A stretch of DNA of 29,578 bases from an uncultured Acetatifactor sp. (GCA_910586515.1 CAJUGL010000042.1:1-29578), one strand, 5' to 3'. Counted from the first letter of the stretch, positions 6,809 to 14,923 are shown. Translations and numbers: made by a program. The notes: generated by a model not told the origin, from the sequence alone.

Positions 6809-9045
6809 GATGCAGGTTTGTAAAGGAAATTTTTCATAATAAGGACAACGGCTTCTGCATCTTCGTGTACCACACGGAGGATGGCAGCGTGCCGGAGGCG
6901 GCAAGGGATGCCCGCTATAAAGGGGAAGGGTTCCGGTTCACGGCGACAGGCACCGGCCTGCCGGAGACGGACAAGACGGAAGCCGACCTTCAGGGAAAAT
7001 GGATAAAGAGCAGATACGGGCTGCAGCTCCAGGTGGAAAGCTATGAGGAGATGCTGCCCCGGACAGAGGAAGGGATCAAAGGCTACCTGTCATCCGGCAT
7101 GATCAAGGGGATCGGGCCGAGGACGGCGGAACTGATCGTGGAGAAGTTCGGCACAAGGACATTTGACGTGCTGGACCATTACCCGGACAGCCTGCTGGAG
7201 ATCAAGGGGATCACCCGTAAAAAGCTGGATGTCATCCTCTTTTCCTACCAGGGGAGCCATGCCCTGCGCGACCTTGCGGCATACCTGACGCCCTTTAAGG
7301 TCACCCCAAAGAAGATACAGAAGATCTATGAGGAATTTGGGAATGACGCGCTGGACACGGTAAAGAACCAGCCCTTTTCCCTCTGCAGGATAAACGGCTT
7401 CGGTTTCCTGACCGTGGACGAGATCGCAAAGGCGAACAAAGGGAAGCCGGATGACCCCATGCGGATCGAAGGCTGTGTCCGTTACTGCATGGAACAGGAA
7501 ATGCAGGAGGGGCACCTGTACCAGGACAAGCAGCAGTTCCAGAAAAAAGTTTATGAGCAGTTAAACGCCGGGTATGGCAGGGAGGCAGTCACGGAAGTGG
7601 ATGTCTACAAGGTGCTTTACCGGCTGGTGAAGGAGAAGCAGATGTATTATGACAGCGGCGCCCTTTATCCGGCGAACATGTACGGGTATGAATGCGGCGC
7701 GGCGAAGAAGCTGGCATCGCTGCTCCTTGCCGGACAGGAGGCACAGGCGGATATCACGTTCCTCCTGGCAGAAGCGCAGAGGGAGCTGGGCATCGGCCTT
7801 TCCCCGAAGCAGGAGGAGAGCGTGCGGCAGGCTTTCAGCCATCTGGTCAGCATTGTCACGGGAGGCCCCGGGACAGGGAAGACCACGGTGCAGAAGGTGC
7901 TCCTGTATATCAATGAAAAGCTGGGCGGGAGCAGCGTGCTGCTGACAGCGCCCACGGGAAGGGCGAGCCGCAGGATGGCGGAAAGCACGGGATGGCCGGA
8001 TGCAATGACCATGCACAGCGCCCTTGGGCTTACCAGCGACGAGGACAGCGAGGAAATAGAAGGCACACTGGAGGCAGGCTTTATCATAGCGGACGAGTTT
8101 ACCATGTCCGACATGAGGCTGTCCTACATCTTTTTTGCACATATCCGGGCGGGGAGCCGTCTGGTGCTTGTGGGTGATGTGGACCAGCTCCCCAGCGTAG
8201 GCCCCGGAAACGTGTTCCGTGAGCTGGTGCAGTGCGGCGTCATCCCGGTAACGGTGCTTGACAGGATATTCCGTCAGGCAGAGGGCAGCCGCATCATCGC
8301 AAATGCGAAGCGGATGCTGGAGAACAATGCCGCCCTGGATTATGGTGCAGGATTTGCATTTATCCCGGCGGACAGCGCAGCGGAAGCTGCCAAAAAGGTG
8401 CAGGAACTCTACCGCGTGAGTGTGGACGCATTCGGCATGGACAAGGTGCAGGTGCTTACACCCTACCGCAAAAAGGGGGAGGCGAGCGTGGATGCGCTGA
8501 ATGAAAAGCTCTGGGAGATGATGAACCCGAAGGAGGAGTGGAAACCGGAGATCCGTTCCGGCAGGCGCACCTTCCGCATGGGCGACAGGATCATCCATAA
8601 CAAGAACAAGAACGAGATCAGCAACGGCGACATCGGATACATCAAAAATATTTATGTGGATGAAAACGGCACGGAGCTTGCGGAGCTGGAGTTCTCAGAC
8701 GGGCGCCGGGTGGAATATGGAAGCGACGAGCTGGAGATGGTGGAACACGCCTATGCCACGACCGTCCATAAGAGTCAGGGAAGCGAGTACCCCATGGTGA
8801 TCCTGCCGTGGCTGCCCATGTTCTATAAGATGCTGCGTCGGAACATCCTTTACACCGCAGTAACGAGGGCAGGCGTACAGGTTGCCATTATCGGAAGTAA
8901 GCGTGCCGTCTGCACCGCCATCCGCAATACGGAGTGCGACAGGCGCAATACCCGGCTTGGGGAGCGCGTCATCAGGGAATATAACCGGCTGCTGGAGGAA
9001 AAGCAGCCTGAAGGCGGATACCATCAGGAAGTGATCAACTTATGA
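6805..9045 (+). CDS. recD2: RecD2-type SF1B DNA helicase
   Basis: A 746-residue ATP-dependent 5'-3' DNA helicase of the RecD2 family. The N-terminal OB-like domain is followed by helix-hairpin-helix repeats (GMIKGIGPRTAELIVEKFG, 98-116; LLEIKGITRKK, 130-140). SF1 motifs follow in order: Walker A GGPGTGKT (353-360), motif Ia TAPTGRAS, Walker B IIADE (D430, E431), motif III VGDVDQLPSVG (456-466), motif IV LDRIFRQ, then ATTVHKSQGSEYP and LYTAVTRAG near the C-terminus. Length is close to typical RecD2. The start overlaps the previous stop by ATGA, implying translational coupling. RecB and RecC are absent nearby, as expected for RecD2. It probably unwinds element DNA during transfer, replication or repair. 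Confidence 0.93.
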   Translation: MRCRFVKEIFHNKDNGFCIFVYHTEDGSVPEAARDARYKGEGFRFTATGTGLPETDKTEADLQGKWIKSRYGLQLQVESYEEMLPRTEEGIKGYLSSGMIKGIGPRTAELIVEKFGTRTFDVLDHYPDSLLEIKGITRKKLDVILFSYQGSHALRDLAAYLTPFKVTPKKIQKIYEEFGNDALDTVKNQPFSLCRINGFGFLTVDEIAKANKGKPDDPMRIEGCVRYCMEQEMQEGHLYQDKQQFQKKVYEQLNAGYGREAVTEVDVYKVLYRLVKEKQMYYDSGALYPANMYGYECGAAKKLASLLLAGQEAQADITFLLAEAQRELGIGLSPKQEESVRQAFSHLVSIVTGGPGTGKTTVQKVLLYINEKLGGSSVLLTAPTGRASRRMAESTGWPDAMTMHSALGLTSDEDSEEIEGTLEAGFIIADEFTMSDMRLSYIFFAHIRAGSRLVLVGDVDQLPSVGPGNVFRELVQCGVIPVTVLDRIFRQAEGSRIIANAKRMLENNAALDYGAGFAFIPADSAAEAAKKVQELYRVSVDAFGMDKVQVLTPYRKKGEASVDALNEKLWEMMNPKEEWKPEIRSGRRTFRMGDRIIHNKNKNEISNGDIGYIKNIYVDENGTELAELEFSDGRRVEYGSDELEMVEHAYATTVHKSQGSEYPMVILPWLPMFYKMLRRNILYTAVTRAGVQVAIIGSKRAVCTAIRNTECDRRNTRLGERVIREYNRLLEEKQPEGGYHQEVINL

Positions 9046-9104
9046 ACGGCAGGTCTGGCCTGACAGCTGTGAACTGCAGATTTTGAAAGGACAGGGAAAC
9101 AGGA

Positions 9105-9596
9105 ATGGGAAATATTGAGAAAAGAACAGAGGAAGAGGGAACAAAAGAAGTAAAGGCAGAGGAAGTGGAAATGAACCAGCGGATGACGGAAAGGGTGAGG
9201 TGGATAGATACGCAGACCTATTGGTATCTGATGCAGCTCCTGAATCTGAGTACGGATGAAGCGGAGAAGAAGTTTCCATGGGATGCCGGGATTCTCAGGG
9301 AAGTATTTGAGGGTGCCCTGACAGTGTTGGAGAAACACGGATACAAAGTATGTGCCCCATATATATGCATGCCGGAAATCGGCAGACAGTACCGCTGTAC
9401 GCTCTCTGAGTGCGGGTGCGAGAGCTGCAGCTGCCAGGATGAGTTCATGGAAAAGGAAAGGCTGCTGTCCAATATTGAAGATACCGCAGCAATGAACGGA
9501 CTGAAAATCATGGACGGAGACAGCGACAGTATTATTGTAAGGAACAGCAAGGCAGATATGGACTTTGAGATCCACGTCAGCCAGCTTGCCGGATAG
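9105..9596 (+). CDS. Hypothetical protein with a cysteine cluster
   Basis: A 163-residue protein with a charged N-terminal 30 residues, a helical middle and a dense cysteine stretch, CTLSECGCESCSC (about 98-110), which could bind a metal. I do not recognise a family. The ATG at 9105 is preceded by AGGACAGGGAAACAGG. It lies 59 nt after the helicase and ends 10 nt before the start of the methylase-fold gene, so it belongs to the same operon. Confidence 0.72.
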   Translation: MGNIEKRTEEEGTKEVKAEEVEMNQRMTERVRWIDTQTYWYLMQLLNLSTDEAEKKFPWDAGILREVFEGALTVLEKHGYKVCAPYICMPEIGRQYRCTLSECGCESCSCQDEFMEKERLLSNIEDTAAMNGLKIMDGDSDSIIVRNSKADMDFEIHVSQLAG

Positions 9597-9606
9597 GTGC
9601 TGCGGT

Positions 9607-10434
9607 ATGGAGAAAAAAGACTATAAAAAGGAATTCTGCGCCCTGATGGACCGTTTTCGATTCCGCCATTCCAGATGGCAGGTATGGAACGATTTCCTGA
9701 GCCTGTCAGCAATATCCCTGGCAAACGTGATGCCGGAGCCGGAGAAGGAGGAACGGGAGAAGAAGTACCTCTCCATCATTAACAGCTACCGGAAGGAGGA
9801 GCAGGAGGTTTTCCCGCAGATGCTGGGGCTTGTGGTGCTGGCGCTGGAGGAAAACCCGGAACAGGATTTCTTAGGCAGCCTGTACCACCATCTTGAGCTG
9901 CAGCAGGAGCAGAAAGGGCAGTTCTTTACGCCCTACCATATCTGCCATTTCATGTCCGAGCTGCAGTTTGCCGGAGATGAAAAAGAGGAGCTGCTGAAGG
10001 AGAAAGGATATATCAGCGTGAGCGACCCGGCCTGCGGCGCAGGCGCAATGCTCATAGCATTTGCAAACACGGCAAAAAAGCATGGCATCAATTACCAGAA
10101 GAATGTGCTGTTCGTGGCGCAGGATATTGACCGCACAGCAGCCATGATGTGCTACATACAGCTTTCCCTTCTGGGATGTCCCGCTGTCATAGCCATCGGG
10201 GACAGCCTTGCAGCCCCGTTCCCGCACCCGGACAATGAAGTGTGGCGTACCCCATTCTATTACCTGAACCAGTGGCGTTTCATGCCGGGGCAGGCAGAAC
10301 GGGAACCGGCGGACGGGACCGGGACGGACTGCAAAGAAAGCGCGGCAGATGTTACGGACAGCCCGCACTGGGACGTGGAACTGAAGGAAGGAGAAAACGG
10401 GCAGCTCATGCTGTGCATGGAACAGGCATCATAA
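9607..10434 (+). CDS. N-6 adenine methylase-fold protein lacking the NPPY/F motif
   Basis: A 275-residue protein resembling the catalytic region of HsdM-type N6-adenine methyltransferases. It shows GQFFTPYHICHFM (104-116), the SAM-binding motif I DPACGAG (140-146), the acidic AQDID (171-175) and GDSL (198-201). The expected motif IV NPPY/F after GDSL is missing; instead the sequence runs into AAPFPHPDNEVWRTPFYY and ends with an acidic tail. It probably binds SAM or DNA but is unlikely to methylate adenine in the usual way. The ATG at 9607 follows AGGTG by 7 nt and overlaps nothing; an upstream ATG at 9565 inside the previous gene is less likely. No specificity subunit or restriction gene is nearby. 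Confidence 0.82.
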   Translation: MEKKDYKKEFCALMDRFRFRHSRWQVWNDFLSLSAISLANVMPEPEKEEREKKYLSIINSYRKEEQEVFPQMLGLVVLALEENPEQDFLGSLYHHLELQQEQKGQFFTPYHICHFMSELQFAGDEKEELLKEKGYISVSDPACGAGAMLIAFANTAKKHGINYQKNVLFVAQDIDRTAAMMCYIQLSLLGCPAVIAIGDSLAAPFPHPDNEVWRTPFYYLNQWRFMPGQAEREPADGTGTDCKESAADVTDSPHWDVELKEGENGQLMLCMEQAS

Positions 10435-10461
10435 AATGCCACAGAAGAAAGGAGCCGGGAA

Positions 10462-10812
10462 ATGAAGGATGGAACAGACGTTAAATTCCAGCTGGATATA
10501 CTGCGGCGGGACGGCTACCATGCTGCCGCACAGATTATCGAATCCATGCAGGGGACAGTCAGCCGGGAGGCTGAAATGGAATATATGAAGGAGTTTGTCC
10601 GGCAGGGCTGCTTCGACGAAGAACCTGCCAGGGACCAGCTCCGCTGCCTGTGGACGGCATACTGCTTCCACCAGGGGCTTGATGCGGATACGTCCGGGTA
10701 TGACAGCGGCCTGCTTGACCTGTGGGATACCATGGCAGAGGAGGAAGCGGAAACGGCGGACTGGAGCGATTATGACAGCTTTGACAGTTTTATGTGCCGT
10801 TACCTTGTGTGA
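10462..10812 (+). CDS. Hypothetical acidic small protein
   Basis: A 116-residue, strongly acidic soluble protein (EEEAETADWSDYDSFDSF near the C-terminus). GAAAGGAG lies about 8 nt before the ATG. No family is recognised. Acidic composition is common among anti-restriction or DNA-mimic proteins of mobile elements, but nothing here proves that. It follows the methylase-fold gene by 27 nt in the same operon. Confidence 0.7.
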   Translation: MKDGTDVKFQLDILRRDGYHAAAQIIESMQGTVSREAEMEYMKEFVRQGCFDEEPARDQLRCLWTAYCFHQGLDADTSGYDSGLLDLWDTMAEEEAETADWSDYDSFDSFMCRYLV

Positions 10813-10851
10813 GGAAATCTGAAAAATTTCATAAAAAATTCAAGTAAATGC

Positions 10852-10886
10852 GGGGAGCCGGGTATTTATTTTATATACCCCTCCCC
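10852..10886 (+). promoter_or_regulatory. Strong hairpin before the annealing-like gene
   Basis: GGGGAG (10852-10857) and GGGTAT (10860-10865) pair with ATACCC (10875-10880) and CTCCCC (10881-10886), leaving a 2-nt CC bulge and a 9-nt AT loop. There is no T-run, so this is more likely an RNA-processing, stability or translation-control element than a terminator. It ends 24 nt before the start codon at 10911. Confidence 0.6.
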
Positions 10887-10910
10887 ATGAAAAGGAAGGA
10901 GAGAAAACAA

Positions 10911-12056
10911 ATGGATGGAATGACAATGAACAATGCCTGCATGTATGACGAAGTGGAGGAAATCAGGAACTTAAACAGGGTGGAGGGCTTTGACCCCAGG
11001 AGGTACATGCGCCTTATCCAGAAAGAGGGGCAGGCGGGGAAATACTACCTTGACGTGGCCTACCGCAAGCTCTGGTTCCGCTTAAGATACCCGGAGGGGA
11101 AGATCGTAAAGAAGATCCTGAAGCTGACGGAGCAGGTGGCCATCGTGGAGGCGAGGGTGTACTTAAACCGTAATGACGATGAGGACAATTTCATCTCCAA
11201 TGCGCTTGCGCAGAAATACATGACTGCGGATGACCAGTTCGGGAACAAGTTCGTGGAGCTGGCGGAAACAGCGGCAGTGGGAAGGGCATTATCGGATGCC
11301 GGTTTCGGCCTGCAGTTTGCCGACAGGGAAGGGGACATTGACCCGGAAGTGACGGAGGCGCCTTTTGACGCGCAGATGTTTGCGGGGACGGGCGGCATGG
11401 TGCCGGAAGGGACCTGCATGGACCCTGCCCTTCAGGAAGGTGCAACCAGTGACGGTGAAATCCTCCAGGAGGAAACCTTCCCCGGACAGTACGGGATTGA
11501 GGAATATATCCCCATGCCGGAAGACGTGGGGCAGGCCATGGGAATGACGCCGGCCATGCAGCAGGCAGGGACGGTCCCGTCAGCTGTAAGGCAGCCCGCA
11601 CAGGGGGCAGCAACCAGCCAGGCACAGGGCAGGCAGACGCAGCAGCCCGCACCGGCACCACAGCCCGCGCAGGGAGTGACGCCCGCCATACAGAACAGGC
11701 AGGCGGCACCTAACCCGGCACAGGGCAGCACAGCGCCCGGAAACACCAGGTCCGCAGCAGCGGCGCAGGGGACGGGAACCGGGAAGGCAGCTGCAGGAAA
11801 AGGCGGAAACGTACAGGGGGCAGGTGAGATCCGCAGGGACATGCCCGTGGAGAAGATCTACTCCATGTTAAGCCGTGACAGTGCAGCCGCAGTGGTCATC
11901 CCCATGGGATTCAACAAAGGGAAGACGCTGGGGCAGGTAGCCGTTGAGAAGCCTGCAAACCTGCAGTGGTATGTGGATTCCTACGGCGGCCCTGACAACC
12001 TCCTGCGTGCGGCGGCAAAGTTCCTTATTGATGCGGCATTAAGGCAGGCAGGATGA
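10911..12056 (+). CDS. Possible single-strand annealing/recombination protein with ExoX-like C-terminal module
   Basis: A 381-residue protein in three parts. Residues 1-150 are a folded domain with KYYLDVAYRKLWFRLRYPEG and AETAAVGRALSDAGFG (118-133); the latter resembles a motif seen in phage annealing or single-strand-binding proteins of the Rad52/Sak type. Residues about 213-305 are a low-complexity linker of A, Q, P and G. Residues 311-381 contain GFNKGKTLGQVAVEKPANL, the short module found at the C-terminus of exonuclease X-like and related recombination proteins. Pairing with the YqaJ nuclease in one operon supports an exonuclease/annealase system, by inference. The ATG at 10911 follows GGAGAG; two upstream in-frame ATGs lie in or beside a hairpin. 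Confidence 0.7.
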   Translation: MDGMTMNNACMYDEVEEIRNLNRVEGFDPRRYMRLIQKEGQAGKYYLDVAYRKLWFRLRYPEGKIVKKILKLTEQVAIVEARVYLNRNDDEDNFISNALAQKYMTADDQFGNKFVELAETAAVGRALSDAGFGLQFADREGDIDPEVTEAPFDAQMFAGTGGMVPEGTCMDPALQEGATSDGEILQEETFPGQYGIEEYIPMPEDVGQAMGMTPAMQQAGTVPSAVRQPAQGAATSQAQGRQTQQPAPAPQPAQGVTPAIQNRQAAPNPAQGSTAPGNTRSAAAAQGTGTGKAAAGKGGNVQGAGEIRRDMPVEKIYSMLSRDSAAAVVIPMGFNKGKTLGQVAVEKPANLQWYVDSYGGPDNLLRAAAKFLIDAALRQAG

Positions 12057-12058
12057 AA

Positions 12059-12094
12059 CGGGGCATAAGGGGATGCAGTTTCTGCTGTGCCCCG
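12059..12094 (+). promoter_or_regulatory. Inverted repeat after the annealing-like gene
   Basis: CGGGGCA (12059-12065) pairs with TGCCCCG (12088-12094), with an inner GCAG/CTGC stem at 12075-12078 and 12082-12085. It has no T-run of its own and precedes a true terminator hairpin by 15 nt. Confidence 0.55.
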
Positions 12095-12109
12095 GTTAAG
12101 GAGTGTATG

Positions 12110-12138
12110 GGGCGGTTTTTCACAGGCCGCCCTTTTTT
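12110..12138 (+). terminator. Terminator or attenuator before the primase gene
   Basis: GGGCGG (12110-12115) pairs with CCGCCC (12127-12132), followed directly by six T. The primase start lies 46 nt further on with no clear promoter between, so this may be a partial terminator that lowers expression of the primase relative to upstream genes. Confidence 0.75.
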
Positions 12139-12183
12139 AGAAAGAGAGCAGCATGTTTTCAGGCTGCGGAAAGGAGGAAAGCC

Positions 12184-13404
12184 TTGTACCAGGATTTTCC
12201 TTTTACCATCAGGGAGGTGGCATACCTCTTAAACCTGCGCATACGGCATAAGAATGCGGTGAGCCTGGATGCGGACTGCCCTTTCTGCGGCGAGTCCAGG
12301 GGGAAGCTCAACGTGAACTTAAAAAAGAACGTGTTCAAGTGCAACCGGTGCGGGGAAAGCGGGGGGATGCTCGCCCTGTATGGGAAGATATACGGGGTGG
12401 ACAACCAGACCGCCTGCAGGGAGATCAAGGATGCCCTGGGGAAGAATGAACAGGCGCCTTCCTACCAGGTAAGGAAACGGGAGACCGCCCCAAAGGAGCC
12501 GGAGATACCGGAATCCCCGCCAGCGCCGGATGCGGTGAAGCATAAGACATACAGCATGTTCTTTTCCATGCTGGTACTGGCGGACACCCACAGGCAGAAC
12601 CTGTTAAAGCGCGGGTTCACGGACAGGCAGATCGAGGAGAACGGCTATAAGAGTACGCCGGTGTTCGGCTTTAAGAAGCTGACAGGGAAACTGCTGGAGG
12701 CAGGCTGCACCGTAAAGGGCGTGCCGGGATTTTACCAGGATAAGGACGGGGAGTGGACCATCCATTTCTCCAACAAGTCCTCCGGGTTTTTAGTGCCGGT
12801 CCGCAATGTGGACGGGCTGGTTGTGGGGGCGCAGATACGCCTTGACCATCCTTATGACGGCAGGAAATATATCTGGCTCTCCAGTGCAGGCTTTTTCCTG
12901 GGCACCTCCTCCGGAAGCCCCGTCCATCTGGCGGGCAGTCCGGGAGAAAAGACGGTATTCATTACTGAAGGGCCGTTAAAGGGAGACCTTGCCCATGCCT
13001 TATCCGGCAGGACCTTCGGGTGCGTGCCGGGGGCGAACCAGTATGCGAACCTGCCGCCGTTCCTGCAGGCAATGAAACTGATGGGGACGGAGAACGTCTA
13101 TGAAGCCTATGACATGGACAAGCTGCTAAAGACCGTCTGCAGGGGGGATTATAACGAGAAGTGCGTCCACTGTGAAAATTACCGCAAGGACTGGAGACAG
13201 CAGGCCATTCCCTGCGAGAAGAAATGCGTGAAGCGCCAGAACATCCAGCGGGGTTGCAGGAAACTGGCGGAAATCTGCCGGGAACTGGATCTGTCCGCAA
13301 AGGCGCTGACTTGGGATACGGATGAAGACGGAGACTGGGCGGAGCATGTGAAGGGCGTGGATGACTACCTTTATGACCTGAAGCAGAAAAATAACCCCAA
13401 ATAG
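12184..13404 (+). CDS. DNA primase-like protein: CHC2 zinc finger plus DUF3854/toprim-like domain
   Basis: A 406-residue protein. Residues 30-60 form a CHC2-type zinc ribbon, CPFC (C32, C35) and FKCNRC (C53, C56). The middle and C-terminal parts resemble toprim/DUF3854 domains: GFLVPVRNVDGLVVGAQIR, then VFITEGPLKGDLAH (glutamate of toprim) and YEAYDMDK (acidic DxD). An extra cysteine-rich insert follows (CVHCENYRKDW, then CEKKC). It likely primes element replication. TTG at 12184 with AAAGGAGG at good spacing is the chosen start. The frame stays open to an ATG at 12103, but that would translate through a terminator hairpin. No helicase domain is fused, unlike phage T7 gp4. Confidence 0.83.
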   Translation: MYQDFPFTIREVAYLLNLRIRHKNAVSLDADCPFCGESRGKLNVNLKKNVFKCNRCGESGGMLALYGKIYGVDNQTACREIKDALGKNEQAPSYQVRKRETAPKEPEIPESPPAPDAVKHKTYSMFFSMLVLADTHRQNLLKRGFTDRQIEENGYKSTPVFGFKKLTGKLLEAGCTVKGVPGFYQDKDGEWTIHFSNKSSGFLVPVRNVDGLVVGAQIRLDHPYDGRKYIWLSSAGFFLGTSSGSPVHLAGSPGEKTVFITEGPLKGDLAHALSGRTFGCVPGANQYANLPPFLQAMKLMGTENVYEAYDMDKLLKTVCRGDYNEKCVHCENYRKDWRQQAIPCEKKCVKRQNIQRGCRKLAEICRELDLSAKALTWDTDEDGDWAEHVKGVDDYLYDLKQKNNPK

Positions 13405-13416
13405 GGAAATAAACTG

Positions 13417-13453
13417 CCGGAGCGGTGCCAGATGGTGCTGCCCCGGTTTTTTT
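13417..13453 (+). terminator. Terminator after the primase
   Basis: A 13-position stem (13417-13429 with 13434-13446, using three G-T pairs and one A-C mismatch) encloses loop AGAT and is followed by seven T. It closes the DNA-processing operon. Confidence 0.85.
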
Positions 13454-13463
13454 ATGCACACAA

Positions 13464-13490
13464 TATGTAAAACTTTCCATTTTTTACATA
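13464..13490. promoter_or_regulatory. Inverted repeat upstream of parM, candidate operator or centromere
   Basis: TATGTAAAA (13464-13472) and TTTTACATA (13482-13490) are a perfect 9-bp inverted repeat with a 9-bp centre. It lies just upstream of the -35 of the parM promoter. In ParMR systems the ParR protein binds a site (parC) upstream of parM and represses it, so this is a natural candidate, but classical parC has several direct repeats and only this dyad is seen. Confidence 0.55.
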
Positions 13491-13496
13491 CCGCTG

Positions 13497-13525
13497 TTGG
13501 CTTTTACTTAAACCATGCGTATAAA
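13497..13525 (+). promoter_or_regulatory. Promoter of the parMR-like operon
   Basis: TTGGCT (13497-13502) and TATAAA (13520-13525) are separated by exactly 17 bp. The preceding terminator shows that the segregation operon is transcribed on its own. Confidence 0.7.
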
Positions 13526-13572
13526 ACAGTAAACAGGGAACGGGAAGTTCCCGGATAAAGGAGATGACAGCT

Positions 13573-14499
13573 ATGTACCAGAAGATTATCGTACCCATAG
13601 ACCATGGGAACAGGAACATGAAGACCGAGCATAAGATATTCACTTCCGGATTTGTGGAGGGCGACTGCAGGCCCGCACTGGGGGAATACCTGCATTTTGG
13701 CGGGCGCTACTATGCCCTTGCGGAGCAGCGGATACCCTATATGCGGGACAAGACCGTGGATGACCGTTTCTTCATCCTGACGCTGTTTGCGGTGGCGATG
13801 GAGGCGGAAAAGCAGATGCTTGACACACAGGATACCATCCTCCAGGCAGTGCTGCCGGTGGGGCTGCCCCCGAAGCATTACGGCGCACTGTACCGGAAGT
13901 TTGAGGATTATTTTAAGGGCAGGGGCATCCAGCAGTTTACCTACAGGGGCATACCCTATCAGGTGGAGATCCTGGACGCTGCCGCCTTCCCACAGGATTA
14001 TGCTGCCGCCATGACCGTCTACCAGAGGATTTCGGAGTTCAACAAGGTCATCACGGTGGACATCGGGGGCTTTACGCTGGATTACCTGCTGATCCGGGGA
14101 GGCAGGCCGGACTTAGGGGTATGCGACTCTCTGGAGAAGGGCGTCATCAAGCTGTATAATGACGTGGCATCCCGCATCAACTCCGAGAAGGACATCCTGC
14201 TGGATGATACGGACATTGACCGGATCATCCGGGGAGAAAAGACAGACTATGATGGGGAAGTTTTGCGTATCGTGGGGGACATGACCAGGACCTTTGTGGA
14301 TGACATCCTGGGGACGCTCAGGGAGCGCGGGCTTGACTTAAAGACCAGCTGCGTGGTGTTCATCGGCGGCGGGGCTCTGCTTTTAAGGAAATACCTGGAA
14401 AGTTCGGACAAGATCGGACGCAGCATCTTTGTGGAGGACATCTGTGCCAATGCAAAGGGTTACGGCCTGCTCTACCAGATACAGAGGAAAGGCAGGTAA
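13573..14499 (+). CDS. parM: ParM/StbA-like actin-family segregation ATPase
   Basis: A 308-residue actin-fold ATPase of the ParM/StbA type, expected to form filaments that move plasmid copies apart. The phosphate-1 motif is PIDHGNRNMKT (D10, G12, K17), phosphate-2 is VITVDIGGFTLDY (D163) and the adenosine motif is VVFIGGGALLL (GGG 265-267). Length fits ParM (about 320). The ATG at 13573 has AAAGGAG 9 nt upstream; an ATG at 13564 directly abuts that site and is too close. It is followed after 5 nt by a ParR-like gene. Its presence implies that the element exists at least part of the time as a replicating circle. Confidence 0.9.
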   Translation: MYQKIIVPIDHGNRNMKTEHKIFTSGFVEGDCRPALGEYLHFGGRYYALAEQRIPYMRDKTVDDRFFILTLFAVAMEAEKQMLDTQDTILQAVLPVGLPPKHYGALYRKFEDYFKGRGIQQFTYRGIPYQVEILDAAAFPQDYAAAMTVYQRISEFNKVITVDIGGFTLDYLLIRGGRPDLGVCDSLEKGVIKLYNDVASRINSEKDILLDDTDIDRIIRGEKTDYDGEVLRIVGDMTRTFVDDILGTLRERGLDLKTSCVVFIGGGALLLRKYLESSDKIGRSIFVEDICANAKGYGLLYQIQRKGR

Positions 14500-14504
14500 C
14501 TGCC

Positions 14505-14879
14505 ATGGGGAAAAAGAACGCATTTGTCACCACCATAGGGTTCAATAAAAATGACCCCGCCCATGTGCAGGTGGCGGAGTTCTTAAACGGCATGGAGCGG
14601 GGGAAGGCCCAGTACATCGTCAATGCAGTGCTGGCTTACCAGAACGGGGCGCAGGCAGGGGATATGCCTTATGCGGGGCAGGCGGTTGACTATGAAAAGA
14701 TACGGCAGTTCGTGCTGCAGGTGATCAGGGAGCATGAAAGGCAGGAGGCGCCTTACAATGGGAAAGCAGGGGAACCGGACGGGCCGGATGCGGCAGAGGA
14801 AATGGCGGGAGCAGACTTTGGGTTTGACGAGGATGCCCTGAATGGGATCATGTCGTCACTGGAGGCATTCAAGGGGTGA
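14505..14879 (+). CDS. parR: ParR-like DNA-binding adaptor
   Basis: A 124-residue protein right after parM. The N-terminal 50 residues (AFVTTIGFN, then AEFLNGMERGKAQYIVNAVL) look like a ribbon-helix-helix domain. The C-terminal part is acidic and probably flexible, ending in FDEDALNGIMSSLEAF, an amphipathic helix that could contact the ParM filament. This matches ParR architecture (RHH plus ParM-binding tail). Family assignment rests on gene order and the RHH-like pattern rather than strong similarity. It may also repress its operon through the dyad at 13464-13490. Confidence 0.75.
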   Translation: MGKKNAFVTTIGFNKNDPAHVQVAEFLNGMERGKAQYIVNAVLAYQNGAQAGDMPYAGQAVDYEKIRQFVLQVIREHERQEAPYNGKAGEPDGPDAAEEMAGADFGFDEDALNGIMSSLEAFKG

Positions 14880-14887
14880 GATCAAAA

Positions 14888-14923
14888 GGGAGCCTGCAGG
14901 ATATTTTTATTGTCCCGGCTCCC
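14888..14923. terminator. Bidirectional hairpin between parR and the XRE gene
   Basis: GGGAGCC (14888-14894) pairs with GGCTCCC (14917-14923). On the plus strand CTTTCCC follows; on the minus strand TTTTGAT follows. The hairpin overlaps the last codons of the convergent XRE gene and probably separates the two units. Confidence 0.55.

Noticed and set aside
7561..8598. 345-codon minus-strand frame opposite the helicase
   Set aside because: It is opposite the conserved SF1 motifs and its translation is rich in H, C and P, as for shadow frames of GC-rich genes.
9607..10434. Active type I restriction-modification system
   Set aside because: No specificity or restriction subunit is nearby and the NPPY/F motif is absent.
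12103..12183. Longer N-terminus of the primase from ATG 12103
   Set aside because: The start lies in a terminator hairpin and has no ribosome site; TTG 12184 follows AAAGGAGG.
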